From Fibrobacter sp. (GTDB lineage Bacteria; Fibrobacterota; Fibrobacteria; Fibrobacterales; Fibrobacteraceae): DNA of 33,633 bases. A program made the translations under genes and the position numbers. The notes below the pieces were generated by a model. That model was not told the DNA's origin, made no database searches, and worked only from the letters and a program-made list of their open reading frames with translations. Below, piece after piece: positions 8,518 to 17,081 of this stretch; the stretch's first letter is position 1; every line of letters begins with the position of its first letter. The DNA lies in NCBI GenBank assembly GCA_012511955.1, contig JAAZFC010000112.1, positions 1 through 33,633 of the forward strand, written 5' to 3'.

Positions 8518-11310
8518 ATGAATCGCATATCTTACTTTTTGGCTGCTTTATTGGTTTTCACTGCTCCCTTGATGGGGCAGTTTGTTGATGATGTTTCCTC
8601 TGCTGCTTTTAATACAAATACAGTGAAAAATGTTTATTTCGAAGGTTTAATTACCTTAGATGAACTTTCCATGCGCAATAGAGTGCATGTGGAAACAGGA
8701 AAATCTCTTAACCCTGCAGTATTATCAACTAAAGTAAGTGCATCGGTAAGTGCTCTTTTTGAAACGGGATTTTTCGATGATGTGGAGGCTTACTACGATT
8801 TTAACCAAGATAAGCCTACGGATTTAGATGTGATATTTGTGGTTCGTGAGTTGCCTTCTTTAGATACGGTCAAGCTCGAAGGCTATTCTGCAATGAGTAA
8901 AGATGATTTAACAGATTTGATAAGCTTGGTCCCAGGCCGAGTTTATAGCCGCGCACAGTTGGAAAGAGATAGGCAAAAATTACTTTCTCACTACCGCTCC
9001 AATGGGTATTTAACTGCAGAAATAGGTTTTAATGAAAAAGAAGGTCGTGAAGGCGAAACTTCCAGAGAAGTTACTTTCGTTATTCGCGAAGGTGAAAAGG
9101 TGGTAGTGCATTCAATCAATGTAAAAGGCAATGATAATGTATTGAGTGATGATATTATTTCATCCATGGAAACCAGTACTTATAAATGGTATGGTTCTGG
9201 AGAATTTAAAGAAGATGTTTTTGAGACCGACAAAGATTCTGTGCTTATGGCTTGCAAAGCTCAGGGCTTTTTAGATGCGAAGTTAAAGGATTATCACATT
9301 GAGTTTTTACCAGACTCTACCTTTAAATTTTATATGGGGCGCACAGTAAAAAATGAAAATGCTTTGATTCCATTGCTCAGTCAGATGAATCAGGAACTAG
9401 CCAGTGCAGAGTCGCCTTTGGCTCAACTTAGTCACTTGTCACAGATGCGTAATAAGCATTATTATCGCCATCATAGGCAAAGATTTTCTCGCAAAAGTCA
9501 AGCAGTGGCCACCCAGCAATTCAGAAATGAAGAGCAGATGGTGAAGACCTTAAACGACATTATTCAAGATGCGGAGTTGCGAGCCCTATGGCTAGATTTG
9601 CATACAGAAACCACTTGGCAAAACTCAGATATTCAAAAAATATTGGACCAAAAGAAACGCAATGCTTTTGAAGAAAGACATTTGGTGCGTTTGATGTTTG
9701 AAGAGAGCTACCCCACTTTGCAAAACTGGGAAAGTTCTGGAACAAGTTCCCAAGTAGTGATAAATGTTGAGGTAGAAGAAGGTCGCCAATATTATGCTGG
9801 GGGTATTTATTTCTTAAATAATGAAGTATTAAGTTCTCAGTTATTAAATGCTTATATGCAATTAGATTCTGGCGATGTCTTTGATTTCCGTAAATACGAA
9901 GCTTCTAAGCGCAACTTAATGGATGCTTATAGGGAAGATGGTTATCTTTTTGCCAATTTTGATGAAAAACGCACTTTTGTAGATTCTGCCATACATTTAA
10001 CTTTCGATCTCATCGAGGGTTTACCAGCCCAAGTGCGCAAAGTGCATATTGCGGGCAATACCAGAACTAAAGACAAAGTTATACGCCGAGAAATTAAGCT
10101 CTTTCCTGGAGATACCTATAGACAATCCCTTTTGGAAAGGTCTTTTCGCGATGTGTTTCAGCTAAACTATTTTGACAACTTAGTGCCAGATATTATGCCG
10201 GTGGAAGGCAGTGACCAAGATGTGGATATTGCATTTGTGGTGCAGGAACGCGAGGCGGGTACAGGGACTTTTTCAGCAGGTATGGCTTATAGTGCAGCCG
10301 ATGGCTTGGTGGGAACTTTAGGCTTATCCATTCCCAACTGTTGCATGGGTGATGGCCAAAGAGCTGACCTCAATGTGGAATACGGTGCAGAAAAGAAAAA
10401 CCTAACCATGGGATTCACTGAACCATGGCTTTGGGATAGACCCATTACCGTGGGAGGTGCTTTAAACTATACTTGGTACAAAGGTATTTTATACGATTAC
10501 GATATAGTGCGTTACGGTGGTCAAGTTTTTGCAGGTAAAAGGCTGCAATGGCCCGATGATTATTTTTACGCTCAAACTCATTATTCCATTCAGCGCAATA
10601 AACAAGGCCCCAATGTGGAAAATAGTTTGATTTTAAATAGTGGTTGGGAATCCACCGTTGGTATTACCATAATACGCGATGATAAAAATCTTCCCATATT
10701 TCCCACGGACGGTTCTCGTTTTGTAACCAGTGTGGCATACACAGGTTTGGGCGGAGATTTTAAATTTATTCGCACAGACTTCTCCTTTAAATGGTGGTTC
10801 CCCATCATGGATGTCAATGACGAAACTTTGTCCCTAAGCTTAGCCAACGAATACGGCTTTATTACAGGGGATGCCTTACAATATCATTCTCTATATCAAA
10901 TGGGAGGAGCCTTAGGTTATCAAGGTTTAATGCGCGGTTATAGTTCAGGATCCATAGGATATCGCCGTTTAGGCCGTTCCTACCAGTTTTTCTCTGCTGA
11001 ATTAGTTTATCCTTTAGCGCCTAACCGCTTTTACCTATTACCCTTCTTTTTCGATGCCGGAAATGTCTTTGGTAAGCGCTATGATCCCGAAGAATTAGTG
11101 TCAAAAAACCAACCCTCACCGCTTTCTGAGTGGGATCCCTCTTCCCTCAAAAAAGATGTAGGTTTCGGCTTCCGAGTGATAGTTCCCATGCTGGGAATCA
11201 TCGGCTTCGACTTCGCCTGGCCTTTGGACAGAGGCGAGTCTTATAGCGGTTTTGACAATCCTGGCATTGGCGGGATGGAGTTTAACTTTCTCATTGGTCA
11301 AGGCTTCTAA
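8518..11310 (+). CDS. bamA: Outer-membrane protein assembly factor BamA (Omp85), with POTRA insertion
   Basis: BamA folds beta-barrel proteins into the outer membrane. From ATG 8518 the product has about 930 residues, longer than the usual 750-850. The signal peptide is MNRISYFLAALLVFTAPLMG; an in-frame TTG at 8500 is a possible alternative start and neither has a strong ribosome-binding site. POTRA domains follow (FETGFFDDV, YRSNGYLTAEI, GNTRTKDKVIRREI are typical signatures). The 16-strand barrel carries the conserved lid-lock motif as LMRGYSSGS and ends in Phe (LIGQGF). A charged helical segment of about 130 residues (roughly 278-408) is inserted in the third POTRA, between the GFLDAKLKDYHIEF strand and the VVINVEVEEG strand that should follow directly. 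Palindromic repeats begin immediately after the stop. Confidence 0.93.
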   Translation: MNRISYFLAALLVFTAPLMGQFVDDVSSAAFNTNTVKNVYFEGLITLDELSMRNRVHVETGKSLNPAVLSTKVSASVSALFETGFFDDVEAYYDFNQDKPTDLDVIFVVRELPSLDTVKLEGYSAMSKDDLTDLISLVPGRVYSRAQLERDRQKLLSHYRSNGYLTAEIGFNEKEGREGETSREVTFVIREGEKVVVHSINVKGNDNVLSDDIISSMETSTYKWYGSGEFKEDVFETDKDSVLMACKAQGFLDAKLKDYHIEFLPDSTFKFYMGRTVKNENALIPLLSQMNQELASAESPLAQLSHLSQMRNKHYYRHHRQRFSRKSQAVATQQFRNEEQMVKTLNDIIQDAELRALWLDLHTETTWQNSDIQKILDQKKRNAFEERHLVRLMFEESYPTLQNWESSGTSSQVVINVEVEEGRQYYAGGIYFLNNEVLSSQLLNAYMQLDSGDVFDFRKYEASKRNLMDAYREDGYLFANFDEKRTFVDSAIHLTFDLIEGLPAQVRKVHIAGNTRTKDKVIRREIKLFPGDTYRQSLLERSFRDVFQLNYFDNLVPDIMPVEGSDQDVDIAFVVQEREAGTGTFSAGMAYSAADGLVGTLGLSIPNCCMGDGQRADLNVEYGAEKKNLTMGFTEPWLWDRPITVGGALNYTWYKGILYDYDIVRYGGQVFAGKRLQWPDDYFYAQTHYSIQRNKQGPNVENSLILNSGWESTVGITIIRDDKNLPIFPTDGSRFVTSVAYTGLGGDFKFIRTDFSFKWWFPIMDVNDETLSLSLANEYGFITGDALQYHSLYQMGGALGYQGLMRGYSSGSIGYRRLGRSYQFFSAELVYPLAPNRFYLLPFFFDAGNVFGKRYDPEELVSKNQPSPLSEWDPSSLKKDVGFGFRVIVPMLGIIGFDFAWPLDRGESYSGFDNPGIGGMEFNFLIGQGF

Positions 11311-11311
11311 T

Positions 11312-11438
11312 TTTTTTCGGGCTGTGCGAGCGCTATACTTCGTCAGGCTACGATAAAAAAGCTCTCAAAATACAGTTAGTATTCCTCAAGCTTTTTTTCT
11401 TGCCTTTCTCGTCTAGCATCTCGCTCGCACCGAAAAAA
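11312..11438. repeat. Palindromic repeat unit I-a (nested hairpin, about 127 bp)
   Basis: The outer arms are TTTTTTCGG (11312-11320) plus GTGCGAGCG (11324-11332), pairing with CGCTCGCAC and CGAAAAAA at 11422-11438. A central stem is formed by AAAAAAGCT (11355-11363) and AGCTTTTTT (11389-11397), capped by AATAC/GTATT (11369-11373 and 11379-11383). It has the same layout as units II-a and II-b at 29172-29434, but with different stem sequences that still pair. It starts one base after the bamA stop codon, so it may also end bamA transcription. Confidence 0.85.
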
Positions 11439-11456
11439 CTATTCTTATAACTTGCA

Positions 11457-11622
11457 GGCGCACTACTTCGTTGCACTGCGATAAATCTCCGAACTTAGTT
11501 TAAAAGCTCTTAGCCGATTCGCATTAGCTAATCGGCAGAGAGTTCGGAAGTCTATCATACACAACCAAGCTTATATGTATTCCTCATGTTATTTTTCTTG
11601 TGCGCCTCGTATTGCATCCCGC
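11457..11622. repeat. Palindromic repeat unit I-b carrying the 67-nt module
   Basis: Boundary arms GGCGCAC (11457-11463) and GTGCGCC (11600-11606) are the same as in unit II-a. The right half, TTATTTTTCTTGTGCGCCTC, and the left TTGCACTGCGATAAA are shared with II-a. In place of the simple central stem, the unit holds the 67-nt module at 11486-11552, followed by an ATACA...TGTAT stem and the recurring GTATTCCTCA. This looks like a modular swap of the centre of the hairpin. Confidence 0.75.
11486..11552. repeat. Conserved 67-nt structured module, copy 1
   Basis: This 67-nt segment recurs at 29488-29554 with two differences, both in the apical loop. It folds as a bulged hairpin: TCCGAACT pairs with AGTTCGGA; inside, CTCT pairs with AGAG and GCCGATT pairs with AATCGGC, with a 10-nt loop. 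Each copy sits inside a larger palindromic repeat cluster. Confidence 0.8.
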
Positions 11623-11696
11623 AAATTCCAAAGATCTCCAGCATAAGCTGTTCGGCTAAGTGTACCTTAGCACCGCCTGGATACGCACCGGAATTT
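11623..11696. repeat. Additional nested hairpin I-c beside the repeat cluster
   Basis: AAATTCC (11623-11629) pairs with GGAATTT (11690-11696). Inside, TCCAG (11637-11641) pairs with CTGGA (11677-11681), and GCTAAG (11655-11660) pairs with CTTAGC (11666-11671) around a 5-nt loop. I see no second copy in this window. It directly follows unit I-b and belongs to the same structured stretch of about 385 nt, which contains no convincing gene. Confidence 0.6.
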
Positions 11697-11768
11697 AAAT
11701 AATGTTTTCATGCAAAACTGTATCGACTGTATCGATGGAAAGGCTTTCTGTAAGCTAATACCTAAAAC

Positions 11769-12071
11769 TTAAAAAACCACCTTTTCTCGCTCTATCTGGG
11801 GCTTAAAACTTGCGGGTATTTGGTCCCAAACGAATAAATCAACTCTGAAAGGCAAATAGCTTTCTTCAAATGCTTCGCGTAGTTCTTGTACTGCAGCATA
11901 GCTTTGAGGGGTGGCAAAAACCACCATGTCTAAATCCGAACTGGGTTTGGAGCTTCCTTTGGCCCTAGACCCGTAAATCCACACTTCCACATTAGGCAAA
12001 TATTGGTGCAGCAAGTCTTTGATCTGCTGCTGATGCTCAGCACTAAGGGATATTTGCGGATTAAAGGTCAC
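11769..12071 (-). CDS. MNT-type nucleotidyltransferase, antitoxin MntA-like
   Basis: This 100-residue protein is a minimal nucleotidyltransferase. The signature GSRAKGSSKPSSDLD fits GSx10DxD, and a further acidic residue is seen in FRVDLFVWDQ. In characterised MNT-HEPN systems (HepT/MntA) such a protein transfers AMP to a tyrosine of the HEPN toxin and neutralises it. It lies downstream of the HEPN gene and overlaps it by 11 nt, the usual order for this module, so the two are translationally coupled. All catalytic residues expected of the family appear present. A role outside toxin-antitoxin function cannot be excluded, since the HI0074/HI0073 relatives were first described only structurally. 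Confidence 0.85.
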   Translation of the reverse strand: MTFNPQISLSAEHQQQIKDLLHQYLPNVEVWIYGSRAKGSSKPSSDLDMVVFATPQSYAAVQELREAFEESYLPFRVDLFVWDQIPASFKPQIEREKVVF

Positions 12072-12492
12072 TTTGCCACCGTTCCTGGGTCATTTTTTCG
12101 TATAAAGCCACCGCATCTTTCACAAAATCATCTAAGATAGCCAAAGCGATGTCCGCTTTTTCGCCACTATAATCATGGCTGGTGTCGATGCGAGTCAGGG
12201 CGTATTTTAGCCACTGCCCCACTGAGCTTGGTAAAATCAAAGCTCCCCCAGCCAAGCGCAAAATAGGATTGGGAGCATTGGGAACTTCGGGTAAGTTGAG
12301 TTCTTCATTCAAGTAGCGTTTCAGCACTTTCCAAAGACAATCCCAGCAAGTTTCAAAGCGTTGCACTGCCGATTCTTTCACCGCTTGCAGCACCCACAAT
12401 TCTGTGTCCGCCTGTTTTGCTAGCGCTTGTAATCGGTGATGTTGTTCTTCCACCAGTTTTAGCAAATCGCGAAATTTACCGTATTTGATCAT
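12061..12492 (-). CDS. HEPN-type RNase toxin, HepT/HI0074 family
   Basis: This 143-residue all-helical protein belongs to the HI0074 'nucleotidyltransferase substrate-binding' family. The helix FETCWDCLWKVLKRYLNE is typical. The HEPN active-site motif is intact as RIDTSHDY (Rx4HxY), where R and H form the RNase centre and Y is the residue adenylylated by MntA partners. In known systems the toxin cleaves tRNA or mRNA and acts against phages or under stress. It is the first gene of the pair and shares 11 nt with the MNT gene. A promoter-like TTG-N19-TATATTTC ends 4 nt before the ATG, and no Shine-Dalgarno sequence is visible. Confidence 0.85.
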   Translation of the reverse strand: MIKYGKFRDLLKLVEEQHHRLQALAKQADTELWVLQAVKESAVQRFETCWDCLWKVLKRYLNEELNLPEVPNAPNPILRLAGGALILPSSVGQWLKYALTRIDTSHDYSGEKADIALAILDDFVKDAVALYEKMTQERWQSDL

Positions 12493-12496
12493 AGAA

Positions 12497-12526
12497 GAAA
12501 TATATACAACTACTGTTGGTTAACAA
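12497..12526 (-). promoter_or_regulatory. Promoter of the HEPN-MNT pair, FCB type, leaderless geometry
   Basis: On the reverse strand, TTG (12526-12524), a 19-nt spacer and TATATTTC (12504-12497) precede the HEPN ATG (12492) by 4 nt. The layout is the same as at the cus and ars operons. If transcription starts about 5 nt beyond the -7 box, the mRNA has essentially no leader. Confidence 0.6.
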
Positions 12527-12553
12527 AGCCATGCAAAACTTTGCAACGATTGT

Positions 12554-13639
12554 TTAAAAATGCGCTTCGGAGCTTAGGCCCACGGCGAAGGTGTCTTTGG
12601 CTTTCATATTCCAGCGATAGCTAGTCCAGAGAGTAAAAGCAAATTCGGGGGTGGGGTACAAGTAAAAGTTGGGGGTAAGCGCAATATATTCATTGCCGCT
12701 GCTTTCTATATCCCGATCGTGAAATTCTCCAGCTAAACCAAAGGCAAACTGCTTGATAGGAGCAAAGCTTGGCTCGATGATAGCATAGCGTTGCACTGGT
12801 AAATTTGTTTGCAAAGATAGTTCTTCTTTTTTATCAGCTAAAAAGGCTTGGTACATAGAAGCGCCTAAAGAAAACTTCTTATAAGACATGGATGGCTCTA
12901 ATAGCAAAGTGTAGGTGTTGTTGTCGTCAAAGGGAATCAACCCTGCTGCGGCAAAAATCCCGTAATCCAAATCTTCTAAAGCCCGAGAGTATTCCACTTC
13001 GCCACCTACGGTGTAGCGCTGATTGCGACCGCCATTTTTAAATACGAGGTCTCCAGCTAGTTTAACCGCAAGTTTATGGTCATTGCGGTCAATAATGGGC
13101 AATCTGTAGCCGGCATAACCCCAAATAGCATCTTTTTTACTGTCGGGTACACCGATAATCACCTGTCCGTCTTCGCCCAGGCTAAAACCAAAACCTCTGA
13201 GCACGGTGTTAGCCATAATGGTGGCAAAATCGTCATGTTTAAAGCTATAGTGACTGCCTTGACCTAAATCGTACTCTAAATCACCCAACTGCAAAGAAAC
13301 TAAGCGCGTAAATTCCCAATTAAACACAATTCCATCTATAAAAAGGTGGCCTTTTTGTGCGTCTTCATCGTTTACAGGCGCTGCGTGGTCTCTATTACGC
13401 AAATAAGACTCTTCACCATCGGCAGTGAGCGAAGTGGCTTCAATACGCAGTTCTAAGCTGGCTTTTTTGTCGAATTGTAAAGTAGTATTAAGTTCTACCC
13501 TGTGGTTGGCAGAGTTTTGTGCTTTCCATTGCTCATCTAAATAAGTGGCAATGTCGGCTCCAACAAAGCCTTCAACATCCACTTCCCAAGCCAGAACAGC
13601 TGAACTAATAATCAGCAAAAACATAAAAATTTTGTGCAT
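12554..13639 (-). CDS. Outer-membrane beta-barrel protein, function unknown
   Basis: This 361-residue protein has a clear signal peptide (MHKIFMFLLIISSAVLAWEV, cleavage near VLA). The rest consists of alternating hydrophobic and polar strands rich in Gly, Tyr and Phe, with periplasm-facing turns. It ends in Phe (SSEAHF), as BamA-dependent barrels often do. No enzyme motif is visible. The N-terminal segment (EVDVEGFVGADIATYLDEQW) recalls porin-like or alginate-export-like barrels of the FCB group, but I cannot name a family. It is transcribed alone on the reverse strand. An AGGAAAAT ribosome-binding site lies just upstream of the ATG. A HEPN-MNT pair lies downstream in the same direction, with its own promoter. 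Confidence 0.7.
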   Translation of the reverse strand: MHKIFMFLLIISSAVLAWEVDVEGFVGADIATYLDEQWKAQNSANHRVELNTTLQFDKKASLELRIEATSLTADGEESYLRNRDHAAPVNDEDAQKGHLFIDGIVFNWEFTRLVSLQLGDLEYDLGQGSHYSFKHDDFATIMANTVLRGFGFSLGEDGQVIIGVPDSKKDAIWGYAGYRLPIIDRNDHKLAVKLAGDLVFKNGGRNQRYTVGGEVEYSRALEDLDYGIFAAAGLIPFDDNNTYTLLLEPSMSYKKFSLGASMYQAFLADKKEELSLQTNLPVQRYAIIEPSFAPIKQFAFGLAGEFHDRDIESSGNEYIALTPNFYLYPTPEFAFTLWTSYRWNMKAKDTFAVGLSSEAHF

Positions 13640-13765
13640 ATTTTCCTCAAATAAATTCTGTTATGCTAAAATTACAAAAAAACTTGCTCTTTGCCTTTAT
13701 AATGTCTTTTTAAACTTTTTTAGCTGAATTTTAACAAGTGCTAGTAGAATTTGTAAATTAGCAAC

Positions 13766-14395
13766 ATGATACGCAACATATTTGTGAGTTTATTAGTTTT
13801 ATCAGCCTCTAGTTTTGCCATTTCTAAGCAAGATGGTGTCAAACTTTTAGCCAAATCTGCTCAAGTTTTGCAAAAAAGTCGTCACAGCTCTTTGGAGTTT
13901 CAGGTGCAAGTGGTCGATGCTCTCAAAAATCAGCAAAATCCCCAAAAAGGTAGCTTGCTTTTGGGGCCCAACGATCAATTTGTGCTAGAAATGCCCGGCC
14001 AAAAGTACTACAGCGATGGGATAACTTTATGGCAGTACTCCGAAGTGCAACAGCAGGTTTTAATCAAAAACATTGTGGATCTCGATGGTGCTTTTCACCC
14101 TTCAGAGGTGCTTTTTAAATATTTACAATGCCCTGTGATTGCAGCCCAACGCACTCAATTACAACAGGAGCCGGTGGTTCAATTGAGTTTAGACCCGCGC
14201 CAGCAATTAAAAGGCTTCCAAAAGCTCACGGTTTGGCTCAATAATAAACATTTACCGGTGCAAATCCTTTTACATGACACTTCGGACAATATTATTACTT
14301 ATAAAATCAGCAATGTACGCACCAATGTTGCGGTAACAGCCCATACTTTCAAGTTTCCTGCCTCTGACGATGTAGATGAAATTGATATGCGCTAA
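13766..14395 (+). CDS. LolA-like periplasmic lipoprotein carrier
   Basis: This 209-residue secreted protein begins with a signal peptide (MIRNIFVSLLVLSASSFA). It then shows the LolA pattern of an unclosed beta-barrel: LEFQVQVVDALKNQQNPQKGSL resembles the early strands in two parts, and FVLEMPGQKYYSDGITLWQY matches the LolA segment in which lipoprotein-binding strands precede a DGxxLWxY turn. LolA accepts lipoproteins from the LolCDE complex and carries them across the periplasm. LolC/E- and LolD-like genes lie at 4000-5944. The downstream gene begins 9 nt after the stop, so this gene appears to head a four-gene envelope operon. LolA-like proteins dedicated to other cargo also exist. Confidence 0.75.
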   Translation: MIRNIFVSLLVLSASSFAISKQDGVKLLAKSAQVLQKSRHSSLEFQVQVVDALKNQQNPQKGSLLLGPNDQFVLEMPGQKYYSDGITLWQYSEVQQQVLIKNIVDLDGAFHPSEVLFKYLQCPVIAAQRTQLQQEPVVQLSLDPRQQLKGFQKLTVWLNNKHLPVQILLHDTSDNIITYKISNVRTNVAVTAHTFKFPASDDVDEIDMR

Positions 14396-14404
14396 GGAAA
14401 AGCG

Positions 14405-16012
14405 ATGAAATTGAGAAAAATCATAAAATTATGCCTGTGGGCTTGGGGTATAAATGCCTTTGCTAACGATGGTTTAGTGAGCAATTACACTTTTGGAGCA
14501 GCTCCGGGTTTGCGTCTAAATTCGGCGTGGATTTTATCTCGGGGCGATTTGAGCAATGGGGTTACGCGGGCGGAATTTAAGCTATCAGGCAACGATGTGC
14601 AACTGCAAAATATGCATGGAATTTTGTTTGCCGAAGACTTGGTGGGGGTACACGATCTAGTTTTTGCAGATTTGACTGGGGCGGGGCGGCGCACTCCGGA
14701 AGTTTTATGGCGCGATGAGTGGATTTTACCCGCCGTGGGCTTAGATTCTAATCAGCATTTTTTGGATCCCCAGGGTTTGTTGCGTATAAACGATATTTCC
14801 GCTGATGCTTACCGAATTTGGGATGCTGAATTACCTTTGCCTAAGCAGCGCATTAGCGGTTTGGGAGTGGATAAAGCACAAAATTTGTGGGTGGCCAGCG
14901 GGGAGGCAGGTTTGGTGAAAATTCCCTCTAAAGCGGAATGGAACGAATACGGAACTTTACTCGGTGCGAAGGATAGCGTGTGGCTGTGGTACAAAAAATC
15001 CACGACTTTAAAAGGGCAAAAGATAAGCGATCCTGTGGATACCGCCGGTTTAGATAAGATTTTGGCCTTGGCGGTGGATAGTGTGCAAGAGATTTTCTGG
15101 TTGGGAACACCCCAGGGTTTGTGGCGGGGCACCGATGTCAATGGCACTTTGGAGCTCAATGAAACCGTGGGAGCCGAGCCAGTTACAGGTATTTGGTTAG
15201 AAAAAAGTAATATCTTGGTGGAAACTTCTCGGCGCGATGTGGAAAGCTTGCAAACCATTTCGCAATTATTTGTCTCTTACGATGGGGGTAAAAACTTTGC
15301 GGCTTTAAAGTTTGCGGATGGCAAGGGTAAATTGCAGAAAAAAGCCTATGATAGTTTGGAAGTTTCAGTTAGCAGCGTGGCTTTTAGCGAAAACTATATA
15401 TGGGCGGCGGTGCAGGGCATAGAAAATAACCTTTCGGGCTTGTTGCGTATTGCCGATGGCGAGGCTACCAGGTGGAGCGAAGAACTGGATTTAAAACGCG
15501 AAAGTTCTTCCCTTTGGGTGTGGGGAATAGAAGCCGGGGTGATGGAGCGCGATGTGTTGGTAACAGCGGTGAGTACGGTGGATATCCAAGATCGTCAGGC
15601 TTTAATAGCCACCACTTATGGGGCGGGTTTTAGCATTTCCGTAGATGAAGGCGAAAGTTGGCGCACTATCATGAATTTGGCGCCCATAAAGGGAAATTTG
15701 GCTGAAGTGCGTTTAACCCCTAGTGTGATGCGCGGTCATGGAGCCACTGCGGAAATAGGTTATCGCCTAGATAAGAGCGATCGTGTTACCATTGAGATTT
15801 TAAGTTACGATATGCGGCGGGTGCGAACTATCATCAAAGATAGCCCGCGCACGGCAGATCCCATTCGTAGCACCGTGCCCCAAGAAGATTTTTGGGATGG
15901 CAAAGATGATTTTGGCAATTTTGTGGCCTTGGGAATTTATTATGTGCGGGTAAAGCCACAAAAGGCTAAGCACGCTCTGGGCAAAGTGATGTGGTTGGGG
16001 GATAGGCCATGA
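14405..16012 (+). CDS. Secreted beta-propeller-like protein with C-terminal FlgD-type Ig domain
   Basis: This 535-residue protein starts with a signal peptide (hydrophobic LCLWAWGINAFA after a KLRKIIK start) and has an AGGAA ribosome-binding site. Asp-box-like repeats (SYDGGKNF near residue 295 and SVDEGESW near 415) and WLGTPQGLW-type segments suggest a BNR-like propeller. The last 90 residues form a FlgD-like immunoglobulin fold: RVTIEILSYDMRRVRTI, then FWDGKDDFGNFVALGIYYVRV. In FCB bacteria such domains often end large exported proteins, sometimes type IX secretion cargo. No catalytic site is visible. Its stop overlaps the next start by 4 nt (ATGA), which ties it to the barrel at 16009. 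Confidence 0.65.
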   Translation: MKLRKIIKLCLWAWGINAFANDGLVSNYTFGAAPGLRLNSAWILSRGDLSNGVTRAEFKLSGNDVQLQNMHGILFAEDLVGVHDLVFADLTGAGRRTPEVLWRDEWILPAVGLDSNQHFLDPQGLLRINDISADAYRIWDAELPLPKQRISGLGVDKAQNLWVASGEAGLVKIPSKAEWNEYGTLLGAKDSVWLWYKKSTTLKGQKISDPVDTAGLDKILALAVDSVQEIFWLGTPQGLWRGTDVNGTLELNETVGAEPVTGIWLEKSNILVETSRRDVESLQTISQLFVSYDGGKNFAALKFADGKGKLQKKAYDSLEVSVSSVAFSENYIWAAVQGIENNLSGLLRIADGEATRWSEELDLKRESSSLWVWGIEAGVMERDVLVTAVSTVDIQDRQALIATTYGAGFSISVDEGESWRTIMNLAPIKGNLAEVRLTPSVMRGHGATAEIGYRLDKSDRVTIEILSYDMRRVRTIIKDSPRTADPIRSTVPQEDFWDGKDDFGNFVALGIYYVRVKPQKAKHALGKVMWLGDRP

Positions 16013-17043
16013 TTAAGGGCATTATAACACGAGGGTTTTGGGTGCTAATGGCGCTGGTCAGTCTTAGCCAAGCTGGCAAAAGGGCAAATTTAGGCGGCAT
16101 GGAAGGCGTGGTGGAACGCATGGGGGTAGGCATAGAGGAACTGGGTCGGGGCAATACTGGGGCGAGTTTTAGCACCCACGGCACTTCGGCCTATTGGAAT
16201 CCGGCTCTGTTGGCGCTTAGCGCAGGGGTAAATGCCGTGGCGGGAGCTGAACAGCGCAGTTTGGATCGCCTGGGCTATGCTTTGGGAGCCCAAGGAGCTG
16301 TGGGCCGCCGGGCGGGCGTGGGGGCGGTTATGGCGGTGCGCATGGATAGAGATTTTGCGGTTATAGATGAAGAAGACGACTTTTTGGGTACCGCCAAACC
16401 CTCTTTGGGCATGGGTTGGGTGGGAGTGGGTTGGCGTTTGACCCGGCGCGATGAAATTGGAGTCTCCATGGCTTTTTCGTGGGTGGATCTAGGCGTGGCA
16501 AAGTTTTATTCGGATATAGATATGGTAGATGCCCAGCAGGGAAATTCTGCGTTGACCATAGGGTATCATCGCTCTTGGGGGGGGAAGTGGAATCTGGGAG
16601 TGGTTTTGCGCAATGTGGGCTTTAATTCTAAGCTCAGTGCCCGTTGGGAGCAAGTAACCAGTCGCGATAATAGTTTGCCTTCTTCCCGCACTTTTAGGCC
16701 CAAAGTGTTGCAAATAGCCCTGCGTTATTCCGAAAAATTGTACAATCAGCCCTTAGCTTTGTATTTAGAAGTGTTGGATTACCAGCTGGCGGACACTTTG
16801 TGGGTGTGGGATAATGATTGGCATGAGCAACAAGCTCGAATGGGCATTGAGTGGCAAGCATTGGAGCGTGGAGTTTTGCGCGCAGGCTTTCATCATGGAC
16901 ACTGGGCTTGGGGCGCAAGTTATGAGTTTCGCATTCGCACCGATGGCCGGCAATGGCCCTTAATTGTGGATTGGGCTTTGCTGTGGGAGGCCAATGCCCA
17001 ACAATGGAATCCTTTAAGTGTGGGAGTGCGCACTAACTTTTAA
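16009..17043 (+). CDS. PorV/PorQ-like outer-membrane barrel protein (first of two)
   Basis: This 344-residue protein has an N-terminal signal peptide (GFWVLMALVSLSQA) followed by GRGNTGASFSTHGTSAYWNP. That matches the PorV/PorQ-family start, where a small-residue loop carries the conserved xxYWNPA motif. Repeated Gly- and aromatic-rich strands follow and the protein ends in Phe (VRTNF). PorV shuttles or anchors substrates of type IX secretion at the outer membrane in Bacteroidota; a similar role here is inference. It overlaps the preceding secreted-protein gene by 4 nt, and the second barrel gene starts 38 nt downstream. The base composition is somewhat G+C-richer than in the housekeeping block. 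Confidence 0.65.
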   Translation: MIKGIITRGFWVLMALVSLSQAGKRANLGGMEGVVERMGVGIEELGRGNTGASFSTHGTSAYWNPALLALSAGVNAVAGAEQRSLDRLGYALGAQGAVGRRAGVGAVMAVRMDRDFAVIDEEDDFLGTAKPSLGMGWVGVGWRLTRRDEIGVSMAFSWVDLGVAKFYSDIDMVDAQQGNSALTIGYHRSWGGKWNLGVVLRNVGFNSKLSARWEQVTSRDNSLPSSRTFRPKVLQIALRYSEKLYNQPLALYLEVLDYQLADTLWVWDNDWHEQQARMGIEWQALERGVLRAGFHHGHWAWGASYEFRIRTDGRQWPLIVDWALLWEANAQQWNPLSVGVRTNF

Positions 17044-17081
17044 CACAATCTTTGTATCTTTTAAAAGTGAGAATAAAAACA

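Larger units (their letters stand above)
11709..12540. repeat. 11-bp direct repeat flanking the HEPN-MNT module
   Basis: CATGCAAAACT occurs at 11709-11719 and again at 12530-12540, just outside the two ends of the toxin-antitoxin pair. It could be a target duplication or a recombination scar. At 11 bp it could also be chance; no integrase or transposase lies between the copies. Confidence 0.3.

Noticed and set aside
11312-11622. Integron attC sites or a CRISPR array
   Set aside because: Units are irregularly spaced, lack regular spacers, and lack the RYYYAAC/GTTRRRY ends of attC. No integrase or cas gene is present.
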